Positions 40,561 through 48,553 of a stretch of 64,000 nucleotides of DNA are shown here, in pieces. Made by a program: the position numbers and the translations under genes. Every line of letters starts with the position of its first letter. The first letter of the stretch is position 1. Under the pieces are notes generated by a model that did no database searches, was not told the origin of the DNA, and saw nothing but the letters and a program-made list of their open reading frames with translations. The stretch lies in contig NZ_BMIJ01000007.1 in NCBI RefSeq assembly GCF_014641945.1, positions 1-64,000 on the forward strand, read 5' to 3'. The DNA is from Marinobacterium zhoushanense (lineage in GTDB: Bacteria; Pseudomonadota; Gammaproteobacteria; Pseudomonadales; Balneatricaceae).

Positions 40561-41872
40561 TCGCCGCTTCAACGGATTGTCACGATCTGGTTTTCGCTCG
40601 CAGCATGGAGCGGTAACGCTGATTGTCGCCATTGTACTTCTGGCTCTGCTGACCATTACGGTGCTGACTGTCAGCCGGTTGACCACACTCGAATTGAAAA
40701 CCTCAGCCAATACCAATCGCGCGAAAGAAGCATTCCATGTTGCCCAAGGCGGATTGGACTACGGTGCAATGAAGTATGTCGAGGATCCTTCAGCCTGGAC
40801 ACCCAATGGGAATACGACCATTTCGATCCCCGCCAGCAGTGCCACCGAGGCCAGCGTGTCTGTCACAGTATCCGGCGGCTATGCCACGGTAACGGGTGTG
40901 GGGGAATCGCCTGACCAAACCGGCTCCGCTACGATTGAAGAGAAATATGGCATCGTACCGCTGATCGATACCGGTGAGCTGCCACCCCTGATGGCGGGGG
41001 GGAATTTTCCACCAAGCGGTAGCTTCACCATCGTAACCAACCCGAACGGTGGTGGAGATGGCGTACCTGTATCGGCCTGGGTAAAAAATTCGACCACCCA
41101 GGGGGTGGCATCCTGGCAGACCTGTAACCTCGATGAGTATCTGAACGAAGGAAACAATGCTACGCGCACAAAGGACTCTACGTACGAGTGGATCTGTGAG
41201 CAATGTACCTGTCAGCAGGCGGATAACCATCTGTGTGAGGCGGAGAGCGGAGTCGATCCGGCGGATAATTGCAGTGATGTTGTCGCCGACAGTTGTGTAC
41301 CGGACTCTTTCGAGAATCTGTTTGGGGTCAATGTATATACCGATTCCGATGCCTGCTTGACGGCTAGGGGTCTATCGGCACCGGATACAGGTGTGGACCC
41401 AACCGCATGGACGATCTATCGAACCTTGGGCATGCAATATGGCGTCGAATGCGATGACTTGGACGCTTCAACCGGCGATATGTTTTATTCGGGCGGCGCA
41501 TACGATGGCGAGTTACCCCTGATCTGGATCGAGGGGGATTGCGATATCAAAGGTAAGACCATCGGGAGCCCCGATGCTCCGTTCATCCTGGTGGTGCATG
41601 GCGATGTGACTGCAAATGGAGGGACGACCTTTTACGGCATTCTATTTGCTTTCACCGATATTTATACCGGTACGGATAGCGATGATTTTGGCATAAGCAT
41701 AACCGGTACAGCTAAATTCTACGGCTCGATATTGGTGAATGGAGATGTAGATCTTCCCACGGGGAGTTTTACGCTGGTCTATGTAAAGAGTCTGCTGGAA
41801 AACTTTGCCAACTCGGGTGGTAAGTTCGACTCACTGGCAAGATTTCCAGGCTCTTGGACAGATCTGAAATAG
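40550..41872 (+). CDS. PilX-like minor pilin with large C-terminal domain
   Basis: 440 residues, more than twice a usual PilX. The N-terminus QHGAVTLIVAIVLLALLTITVLTVSRLTTLELKTSANTNRAKEAFHVAQGGLDYGAMKY is the PilX type with no GFTLIE motif. The middle has a Cys-rich stretch (ICEQCTCQQADNHLC, then DNCSD and DSC, about 222-260). The end (about 325-410) has repeated short beta-like segments such as LIWIEGDCDIKG and FILVVHGDVTANGGTTFYG, suggesting a beta-solenoid. Overlaps pilW by 11 bases. Confidence 0.75.
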   Translation: MTYSRRFNGLSRSGFRSQHGAVTLIVAIVLLALLTITVLTVSRLTTLELKTSANTNRAKEAFHVAQGGLDYGAMKYVEDPSAWTPNGNTTISIPASSATEASVSVTVSGGYATVTGVGESPDQTGSATIEEKYGIVPLIDTGELPPLMAGGNFPPSGSFTIVTNPNGGGDGVPVSAWVKNSTTQGVASWQTCNLDEYLNEGNNATRTKDSTYEWICEQCTCQQADNHLCEAESGVDPADNCSDVVADSCVPDSFENLFGVNVYTDSDACLTARGLSAPDTGVDPTAWTIYRTLGMQYGVECDDLDASTGDMFYSGGAYDGELPLIWIEGDCDIKGKTIGSPDAPFILVVHGDVTANGGTTFYGILFAFTDIYTGTDSDDFGISITGTAKFYGSILVNGDVDLPTGSFTLVYVKSLLENFANSGGKFDSLARFPGSWTDLK

Positions 41873-41882
41873 GGTGTTGGTC

Positions 41883-43940
41883 ATGGCGCATATTCGTAAC
41901 AGATTAGGTAAGACCGCTGGTTTCACACTTATCGAGGTTTTGATAGCTCTGGTGGTGGTGACGGTGGGAATGGCTGCGCTGCTTCAGCTCCAGTCAAGCT
42001 TTATTAAGGGCGCCACCGATTCTGAACAGCGTGCTGTGGCCATGGCATTGGCTGAAAAGAAACTCGAGGAGTTTAGGGATTATCAGACGATTGTCGAGTT
42101 CGATCAGATAGGCTCGGCGGCATCCCCGACCTCCGAAGTCGAGGCGGTATCCGTCGGCAAATCGTCGATCGACTATACCTTGAACTGGAGCGGTATCAAC
42201 ACCGTATCCTCCGCGGTTAATGCCTCCGAATACAAAGAGATAACGGTCACCGTCAGTTGGAATGGTACTGATGGCGTCAGCAGTGTAGCTCTCTCCACCC
42301 TCCTGGCCCGTGTCGATCCGAATCTTGCACCTCTGTTAGGCGTTACAGGTTTCGGTGGTGACTCACCGGCAGTGAGCCATGCCGCTGGTGATGTGCCGGA
42401 CGTAATACCTATCGATATAGGTGACGATAAAACGCAGGAAACGTCCAAGCCCCTGCCGGATGTAGACCAGAGCAACGAGAGCACCGAGGTGCGTTTCGAG
42501 ACCGTGACCTATGACGTGACCACCACTAAGCTGGTGCAGCAGGAGTTTGTCACGGTTAACTGCTTCTGTAACCTCGTGACCGGTAGTACTGCGGGCGAAA
42601 CGCCTCATCACTATAAATATAACGACGGTGCGCTTGAAGTTGAGCAAGGTGTAACGGTAACAACCGCGACCACTGGTACGCTTTATTCAGGCGGCGGAAG
42701 CTTTACCCAGTCCCAGTACTGTACCCGCTGCTGCGCCGGCCACCATGACGCATCCGATACGACTGTTTACTCAAACGATGGCGTACCCGGCTTCAAAGAG
42801 GTTGCCCCCAGTACAGCACATAAGCACTATAAACTTGATCCAACCGCTTTGGCCGCTAATACCATTACCTTCGCCGGTGAGGCCACAGCTGGTGGTGATA
42901 TCTATGCAGAAGCCTGTCGATTCCGCCGCGTTGACGGCCTGTTTGAGCTGTTCCCGGATTGGAAGCTGATCGATCTGCCTACTATCCCCTATAACTACCC
43001 GACAACCAGTGCAGGTCTGGCCAGCTATCAGCAGTATGTTCACGACCAGGTGCATGATCGTACATTTACCGAAACGGCAGCGTTAAGCGCGCTGGGCGTA
43101 AGCGCTTTGGGGGCATCACTGGCCAGTGTCGATCTGGATATGGTTGAGGGTGGCTTGTCGCAATTGCTCGCTCGTGGCCTCTACTACGATGATATGAGCT
43201 ACGACGACAACTGGATTGCCAAGATGACCGACGTGGCCGCCTCCTCCGGTATGCGCGCCGGTAATGATTGGCTTGCTTATACCCCCTTCTTCGAGATCAA
43301 TATGACGCTGCTGTCCGACTGGGATACTGAGAACAGCACACTGGCCTCGGTGACCGACGAAGAGGTCAACACCATTGACGACGCGGCCAACTTCTACGCC
43401 GTGTACAGCCGCGGCCTGGTACAGGCTGGGGCTACGGCCAGTGGTGCCACGGTGCAGATATTTGCCGAAAGTGCTGGTGACAACACAGGCCTTCTGGGTA
43501 ACCGGTACGGGACTGGTTCCAGCTTCGAAGGGCAGAGTAACAGCATCGTCGCATCGGGCCTAGAAACGGTATCCTCTGCAATTGATGTCAATATCCTTGG
43601 CTCGGGAGCGACGATCGCGGTTACTGGTCTGATAGAGAAAGGCTCGACCGGCAGCCTGACATTGACCAGTGTGTCGGTTGCGACCAGCTACGGCAGCTGC
43701 ACCGTATCGGGTACGGGTAACTCGCGCAGCTATGAATGTCTTGTTCCCGTCAATTATGGCAACGTGACGGTCTATGCCACGACCACGGAGACCAACGAGT
43801 ACCTTGATCCCAACGTGACGCTCGGTGGCGATATTGTTAGTAAGACGGCGGGTAACTCCTCGACCTTTACCAGCGGTAATATCACGGTCAGCGCGGGCAC
43901 GTCACCGATTGCGAACGTGAACTTCCTGCTTAAGAAGTAG
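41883..43940 (+). CDS. Very large PilV-like pilin with Cys/His-rich C-terminal region
   Basis: 685 residues from ATG 41883. The leader MAHIRNRLGKTAG precedes FTLIEVLIALVVVTVGMAALLQLQ, a PilV-type prepilin signal and stem; true PilV proteins are about 150-200 residues. The rest is secreted-like and unassigned. Residues about 225-345 hold CFC (227, 229), CTRCC (280, 283, 284), Cys 345 and His pairs (242-243, 287-288, 313/315), a possible metal or disulfide site. A Thr/Ser/Gly-rich C-terminal third has short beta-like repeats. Last in the minor pilin operon, where a pilY1 adhesin might be expected. Function unknown. Confidence 0.7.
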   Translation: MAHIRNRLGKTAGFTLIEVLIALVVVTVGMAALLQLQSSFIKGATDSEQRAVAMALAEKKLEEFRDYQTIVEFDQIGSAASPTSEVEAVSVGKSSIDYTLNWSGINTVSSAVNASEYKEITVTVSWNGTDGVSSVALSTLLARVDPNLAPLLGVTGFGGDSPAVSHAAGDVPDVIPIDIGDDKTQETSKPLPDVDQSNESTEVRFETVTYDVTTTKLVQQEFVTVNCFCNLVTGSTAGETPHHYKYNDGALEVEQGVTVTTATTGTLYSGGGSFTQSQYCTRCCAGHHDASDTTVYSNDGVPGFKEVAPSTAHKHYKLDPTALAANTITFAGEATAGGDIYAEACRFRRVDGLFELFPDWKLIDLPTIPYNYPTTSAGLASYQQYVHDQVHDRTFTETAALSALGVSALGASLASVDLDMVEGGLSQLLARGLYYDDMSYDDNWIAKMTDVAASSGMRAGNDWLAYTPFFEINMTLLSDWDTENSTLASVTDEEVNTIDDAANFYAVYSRGLVQAGATASGATVQIFAESAGDNTGLLGNRYGTGSSFEGQSNSIVASGLETVSSAIDVNILGSGATIAVTGLIEKGSTGSLTLTSVSVATSYGSCTVSGTGNSRSYECLVPVNYGNVTVYATTTETNEYLDPNVTLGGDIVSKTAGNSSTFTSGNITVSAGTSPIANVNFLLKK

Positions 43941-43959
43941 TAGAACCTCGAATTTACTC

Positions 43960-45060
43960 ATGAAAGAGACAGTCGTTGTAGGCGCGGGCGTCATCGGACT
44001 GATGACTGCCCGCGAGCTGGCACGCTCCGGTGTCAAGGTGACCCTGATTGAACGTGGTGTCAGCGCTCATGAGGCGTCCTGGGCTGGCGGCGGTATCGTG
44101 TCGCCACTCTATCCCTGGCGCCATGGTGATGCCATCACCCGTCTGGCGCTCTGGTCGCAGAGCAGTTACACGCTGCTGGCGCAGGAGCTGTGTGTCGAGA
44201 CCGGCTGTGATCCGGAACTGCGCCAGAAAGGTATCCTGATGGTGGATGTGCAGGACGAGGCAGAGGCACTGCGTTGGGGGCATGACCACTATCGGCCGCT
44301 GATCAAAGTGGACGCCGAGTTTATCCACAACAAGGAACCGCGACTCAATCCCGATTTCACTTCGGCGATGTGGATGCCCGAGGTGGCCAGTATCCGCAAC
44401 CCTCGATTGGGACGTGCGCTGCGTATTAGCGTGGAACAGCACCCCAATATCGAACTGGTGGAGCAGTGCGAGGCGCAGGGGTTCATTCTCCAGGGCGAAC
44501 GGATCCAAGGGGTGCGTACCAGTCGTGGTGAATTCCGGGCGGATGCCACCGTCATTGCCGGGGGCGCCTGGAGCGCGCAGTTGATCGCTTCTCTGGGACT
44601 GCGGCTCCCGGTTGAGCCTGTACGTGGTCAGATGATGGTGTTCAAGGCTCCTGTGGGGCTGATCGATCGCATCGTGATGCTCGACGGCCGCTATCTGATT
44701 CCGCGTAACGACGGTCGTATTCTGGTTGGTAGCACTCTGGAACATGTCGGTTTCGACAAAGGGACCACCGACGAAGCGCGTGACTCGCTACACCAAACAG
44801 CGCTGAAAATTCTGCCGGATCTGGCACAATACCCGGTCGAATATCACTGGGCAGGACTGCGTCCGGGTTCGCCCGAGGGGATCCCCTTTATCGGTGCCGT
44901 ACCCGGCTACAACGGCTTGTACCTGAACTGCGGCCACTACCGTAACGGTCTGGTGTTGGCCCCGGCCTCGACCCGCCTGCTGAGTGATATTCTGCTTGAA
45001 CGTTCCCCTGTCATCGATCCGGCACCCTATGCCGTGGCGGGGCGCATTGAACAAGAGTGA
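43960..45060 (+). CDS. thiO: Glycine oxidase ThiO
   Basis: 366 residues of the DAO flavoprotein fold. ETVVVGAGVIGLMTARELARSGVKVTLIERG (about 3-33) binds FAD, and SWAGGGIVSPLYPWR is the ThiO-type block. GRILVGSTLEHVGFDKGTT and the C-terminal GLYLNCGHYRNGLVLAPASTRLLSD are typical. It oxidises glycine to the imine used for the thiazole of thiamine. No other thi gene is nearby. Confidence 0.88.
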   Translation: MKETVVVGAGVIGLMTARELARSGVKVTLIERGVSAHEASWAGGGIVSPLYPWRHGDAITRLALWSQSSYTLLAQELCVETGCDPELRQKGILMVDVQDEAEALRWGHDHYRPLIKVDAEFIHNKEPRLNPDFTSAMWMPEVASIRNPRLGRALRISVEQHPNIELVEQCEAQGFILQGERIQGVRTSRGEFRADATVIAGGAWSAQLIASLGLRLPVEPVRGQMMVFKAPVGLIDRIVMLDGRYLIPRNDGRILVGSTLEHVGFDKGTTDEARDSLHQTALKILPDLAQYPVEYHWAGLRPGSPEGIPFIGAVPGYNGLYLNCGHYRNGLVLAPASTRLLSDILLERSPVIDPAPYAVAGRIEQE

Positions 45061-45094
45061 CGGGTTCTCCCGCTGACTGCTATCAAGAGTACAG

Positions 45095-46723
45095 ATGAGT
45101 AAAGTGATCCGGGTCGCGATGGCCCAGTTGAACCTGCTGGTGGGTGATATTCCGGGCAATACTGAACGGGTTATCGAAACGGCCATCAAGGCCCGCGATG
45201 AACTGGGTGCCGATCTGGTGCTCTATCCGGAGCTGGCGCTCAGCGGTTATCCACCCGAGGATCTTCTGCTTCGCCCCAGCCTGGAGCTGCGTATCGATCA
45301 GGCGCTGAAAGCGCTGAAGCAGCAGGTGTCGGGTATTACGCTGGTGGTCGGCTACCCGCGTTATCGTGACGGTGCACTTTACAACATGCTGGGTGTGATT
45401 CGTGACGGCAAGCTGCTCACCGAATATGCCAAGCAGTGTCTGCCCAACTACCAGGTGTTCGACGAGAAACGCTATTTTGCCGCCGGCAGTGAACCGGGAC
45501 TGTTCGAGCTGGACGGCCACAGAATCGGTCTTAGCGTCTGCGAGGATATTTGGCACTCGGCACCGGTCGAGCAGCTCAAGGCAGCAGGCGTCAGCCTGAT
45601 CCTGAATATCAATGCCTCACCCTTCCACGCCGGCAAGCCCGCGGTGCGTACCGAGGTAATCGGGCGTCAAGCACGGATCGCTGGTTGTCCGGTGCTCTAC
45701 GTGAACCAGGTCGGTGGCCAGGATGAGCTGGTCTTCGATGGCGGCTCTCAGGCCGTGGATGCAGAAGGGACTCAGGTCTTCGCCGGTGCCTTCTTCGAAG
45801 AGGCGTTGTATACGCTGGATGTGGATCTAGAGGGTGGGCAGGTTGACGCTGCACAGCCATCCCTGCCGCTGCCGGGTCTGGAAGAGTCTGTGTATAACGC
45901 CCTGGTACTGGGCGTGCGCGACTACGTGCAGAAAAATGGCTTCAAGGGCGTGGTGTTGGGCCTGTCCGGTGGTATCGATTCGGCCGTGACTGTTGCCGTT
46001 GCGGTGGATGCACTGGGGGCGACAGCAGTTGAAGCGGTGATGATGCCGTTTCGCTATACCTCGAATATCAGTATCGAGGATGCGGCCGAAGAGGCCCAAC
46101 TGCTGGGTATTCGTCATAGTGTTATCTCGATCGAGCCGATGTATGAGAGCTTCATGTCCGCGCTGGCGGACGAGTTTGCCGGCACCGCGATGGATACCAC
46201 GGAAGAGAACCTGCAAGCGCGCTGTCGTGGCGTGCTGTTGATGGCGATCTCGAACAAGAAGGGCTACCTGGTGCTGACCACCGGTAACAAGTCGGAGATG
46301 GCGGTGGGTTACTCCACCCTGTACGGCGATATGGCCGGCGGCTTCGATGTGCTCAAGGATGTACCGAAGACCCTGGTGTACCGTCTGGCCGAATACCGCA
46401 ACTCGATCTCGCCGGTTATACCCCAGCGTGTGATCACCCGCCCGCCGTCGGCCGAATTGCGACCGGATCAGAAGGATCAGGACAGCCTGCCCGATTATGA
46501 TGTGCTGGACCGTATACTCGAGCTCTACGTGGAGCGCGACTACAGCGCCAAGGCGATTATTGCCGAGGGTTTCGATGAAACCGAGGTCAACCGGGTGGTA
46601 CACCTGGTGGATATCAATGAGTACAAGCGTCGTCAGGCACCGGTCGGGCCGCGCATCACCGAACGTGGATTCGGTCGTGATCGACGCTATCCGATCACCT
46701 CGGGGTGGAAGCTGGGCGAGTAG
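45095..46723 (+). CDS. nadE: Glutamine-dependent NAD+ synthetase
   Basis: 542 residues. The N-terminal nitrilase-like glutaminase domain (about 1-250) has the Glu-Lys-Cys triad regions LVLYPELALSGYPPEDL, YAKQCLPNYQVFDEKRYF and GLSVCEDIW. The C-terminal synthetase carries the ATP pyrophosphatase loop VLGLSGGIDSAVT (about residue 286). It makes NAD from deamido-NAD using glutamine ammonia. The following 348-base gap contains an sRNA. Confidence 0.97.
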   Translation: MSKVIRVAMAQLNLLVGDIPGNTERVIETAIKARDELGADLVLYPELALSGYPPEDLLLRPSLELRIDQALKALKQQVSGITLVVGYPRYRDGALYNMLGVIRDGKLLTEYAKQCLPNYQVFDEKRYFAAGSEPGLFELDGHRIGLSVCEDIWHSAPVEQLKAAGVSLILNINASPFHAGKPAVRTEVIGRQARIAGCPVLYVNQVGGQDELVFDGGSQAVDAEGTQVFAGAFFEEALYTLDVDLEGGQVDAAQPSLPLPGLEESVYNALVLGVRDYVQKNGFKGVVLGLSGGIDSAVTVAVAVDALGATAVEAVMMPFRYTSNISIEDAAEEAQLLGIRHSVISIEPMYESFMSALADEFAGTAMDTTEENLQARCRGVLLMAISNKKGYLVLTTGNKSEMAVGYSTLYGDMAGGFDVLKDVPKTLVYRLAEYRNSISPVIPQRVITRPPSAELRPDQKDQDSLPDYDVLDRILELYVERDYSAKAIIAEGFDETEVNRVVHLVDINEYKRRQAPVGPRITERGFGRDRRYPITSGWKLGE

Positions 46724-46839
46724 TATTCCGAGCTGAACCGGTTAGAGTCAGCGCACCGCACCGACTGTGGGCAAGTGGCGGCGATCCAAATACTGAGCCC
46801 GGGTAAAATTAGGAAAAATTCCTATAGGCAAACCGGCCC

Positions 46840-47021
46840 TGAGCGACCATTATTGGAGCACGAGGGTTACAGGAGTGCACGGCGGCAGGAAGCTGCTGTT
46901 CAGGGAACAGGAAATGGACACAGGTCAGACGGAAACTGACACCTCGCTCACCCAGGGACGAGTGAGTTTCGCAGGGAAGCAGAAATAGGGCTTGCAACAC
47001 GGAAGTGTGCAAGCCTTTTTT
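46840..47021 (+). ncRNA. CsrB/RsmZ-like CsrA-sequestering small RNA
   Basis: The gap between nadE and mobA has ten GGA motifs in about 150 bases, most displayed in hairpin loops: GCGGC-AGGAA-GCTGC (46882-46896), GTCAG-ACGGAAA-CTGAC (46924-46940), CTCGCTC with loop ACCCAGGGAC and GAGTGAG (46943-46966), GCAC...CAGGA...GTGC (46858-46878), and the terminator loop CAC-GGAA-GTG (46998-47007). It ends in a perfect GGCTTGCA stem plus six T. This is the architecture of CsrB/RsmY/RsmZ RNAs that titrate the translational repressor CsrA/RsmA. The 5' end is uncertain: TAAAAT at 46804 or TATAGG at 46823 are possible -10 boxes, both with poor -35. No GacA box was recognised. No convincing coding frame fits. 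Confidence 0.8.
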
Positions 47022-47071
47022 ATGTCCGGGCGTTAGACATCCTGCTGAGTGTCGGTCAGCGTACCCGTGAA

Positions 47072-47641
47072 TTATCCCCCTTGTGGCCGGTTCAGGTTCA
47101 GCGCCGGATCCTCCGCCAGCTCCACGCTCACATGAGGAAAGTGTGCCAGTGCACGCATCAGCCGTACTTCGCCAGTGGCGTTAACGTGCTCGATGAGTGC
47201 CGGAATCAACTCCGCCGGCAAAAGCGCGTGTAGAGGGTGGTCTCGGCCGCCAGCACTGATATAAACCCATGCGCCTGGTTGTTGCCGACTGGCATCGATG
47301 AGTTGCTGAATATGTTGCTCGGTGATGCCCGGTGTATCGCAGGGTAGGGTGATCAGGTTGCCGGCAGGCAGCGAGGGCAGCAGCTGAGCCAGTGCACGTA
47401 GCGGGCCGGGAAAACTATCGTCCGGATCGCCGATCAGCGGCAACCCGTACTGTGCGTATTGCTCCTGGCTGCGATTGCAGTTGATAAAGATGGGATCGCA
47501 AAAAGGGTGCAGTGCATCGATCGAGTACTCGATCAATGCGCGGCCCTCGTATTGCAATAGACCCTTGTCAGCTCCCCCGGCGCGCGTTCCACGCCCGCCG
47601 GCCAGGATCAGCCCGATATACTGTTGCCTGTTTGCTGCCAC
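47072..47641 (-). CDS. mobA: Molybdenum cofactor guanylyltransferase
   Basis: 189 residues with a GTG start at 47641 and a weak Shine-Dalgarno. LILAGGRGTRAGGADKGLLQYEGRALIE (about 10-37) binds GTP, and LITLPCDTPGI holds the metal-binding aspartate. It adds GMP to the cofactor, giving the bis-MGD form used by NasA-type reductases. Last of the nasA-cobA-mobA unit on the - strand. Confidence 0.93.
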   Translation of the reverse strand: MAANRQQYIGLILAGGRGTRAGGADKGLLQYEGRALIEYSIDALHPFCDPIFINCNRSQEQYAQYGLPLIGDPDDSFPGPLRALAQLLPSLPAGNLITLPCDTPGITEQHIQQLIDASRQQPGAWVYISAGGRDHPLHALLPAELIPALIEHVNATGEVRLMRALAHFPHVSVELAEDPALNLNRPQGG

Positions 47642-47677
47642 TGCCTGATTTCTTGTTTGTGGATGGAAGCTCTATTG

Positions 47678-48553
47678 TCAGGCGGCTTCCAGGCTTTGGG
47701 CAAGTGCCAGTACATTGGCTTTGGCGCTACGGGTGACTTCGCCGACGATGATCAGGCTGGGGGTCTTGAATTGCGCCTCCTTGGCCTGCTCCACCACAAG
47801 GTCGAGCGTTGACAACAGGTTGCGTTGATTGTCCCGGGTACCGTTTTCGATCAGCAGGATCGGCCAGTCTGCGGGCAGGCCATGGCTCTGCAGTGAAGCG
47901 CTGATCTCGGGCAGGGCTTCAAGTCCCATGTAGAACACCAGCGTCTGGTCGGTTCTGGCCAGCGTTGCCCAGTCGTGCTCGAGATGGCTGGCGTGGTGGG
48001 TCGCGGTGATGAAGCGGACCTGGTGCGCGCTGGCACGGTCGGTCAGCGGGATGCCGGCTGCGGAGGCACAACCCGACGCGGCGGTGATGCCGGGGACGAT
48101 CTGCCACTCGATACCGGCAGCGTTGAGTGCATCGATCTCCTCGGCCATGCGGGCAAAAATAGCGGGGTCGCCTCCCTTCAGACGCAACACGGTTTTGCCT
48201 CTCTGGGCCTGCTGCACCATCAGTTCGCCGATACGTGCCTGGGTCACGCTGTGCTGGCCCGCAGCTTTGCCGACATAGTAGCGCTGCGCCGAACTGGGGA
48301 TCAGATCGAGAATGTCGTCGCCGACCAAGCGGTCGTAGATCACCACTTCGGCCTGCTCAATCAGGCGGAACGCCCGTACCGTGAGCAGGTCCAGAGCGCC
48401 GGGACCGCAGCCGATCAAGTGGACCTGGCCATGCTCTACGCCTGTGTTGGTATGGCGAGAGGCAGGTTTTTCGTGCAGCGCAGGACGGGAACCGAAGTCG
48501 GTGATTCTGCTCATAAGTTGATCGAACAGGGAAAGGCTAGTATTCCACAGCAT
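47678..48553 (-). CDS. cobA: Uroporphyrinogen-III C-methyltransferase
   Basis: 291 residues from ATG 48553 (GGAGG 6 bases upstream; overlaps nasA by 17 bases). After a nonconserved N-terminus, HLIGCGPGALDLLTVRAFRLIEQAEVVIYDRLVGDDIL opens the SAM-dependent tetrapyrrole methylase fold, and LRLKGGDPAIFARMAEE, VPGITAASGCASAAGIPLTDR and TLVFYMGLE follow. It makes precorrin-2, the precursor of siroheme. Next to nasA its role is most likely to supply siroheme for nitrite reductase. Confidence 0.93.
   Translation of the reverse strand: MLWNTSLSLFDQLMSRITDFGSRPALHEKPASRHTNTGVEHGQVHLIGCGPGALDLLTVRAFRLIEQAEVVIYDRLVGDDILDLIPSSAQRYYVGKAAGQHSVTQARIGELMVQQAQRGKTVLRLKGGDPAIFARMAEEIDALNAAGIEWQIVPGITAASGCASAAGIPLTDRASAHQVRFITATHHASHLEHDWATLARTDQTLVFYMGLEALPEISASLQSHGLPADWPILLIENGTRDNQRNLLSTLDLVVEQAKEAQFKTPSLIIVGEVTRSAKANVLALAQSLEAA

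Noticed and set aside
46724..46840. GacA upstream activating box for the small RNA
   Set aside because: No TGTAAG-N6-CTTACA-like sequence was found, so GacA control was not claimed.
46809..47012. 67-residue reading frame on the - strand
   Set aside because: Lies opposite the GGA-rich small RNA, has no family resemblance and no ribosome-binding site. The hairpin structure explains the sequence better.
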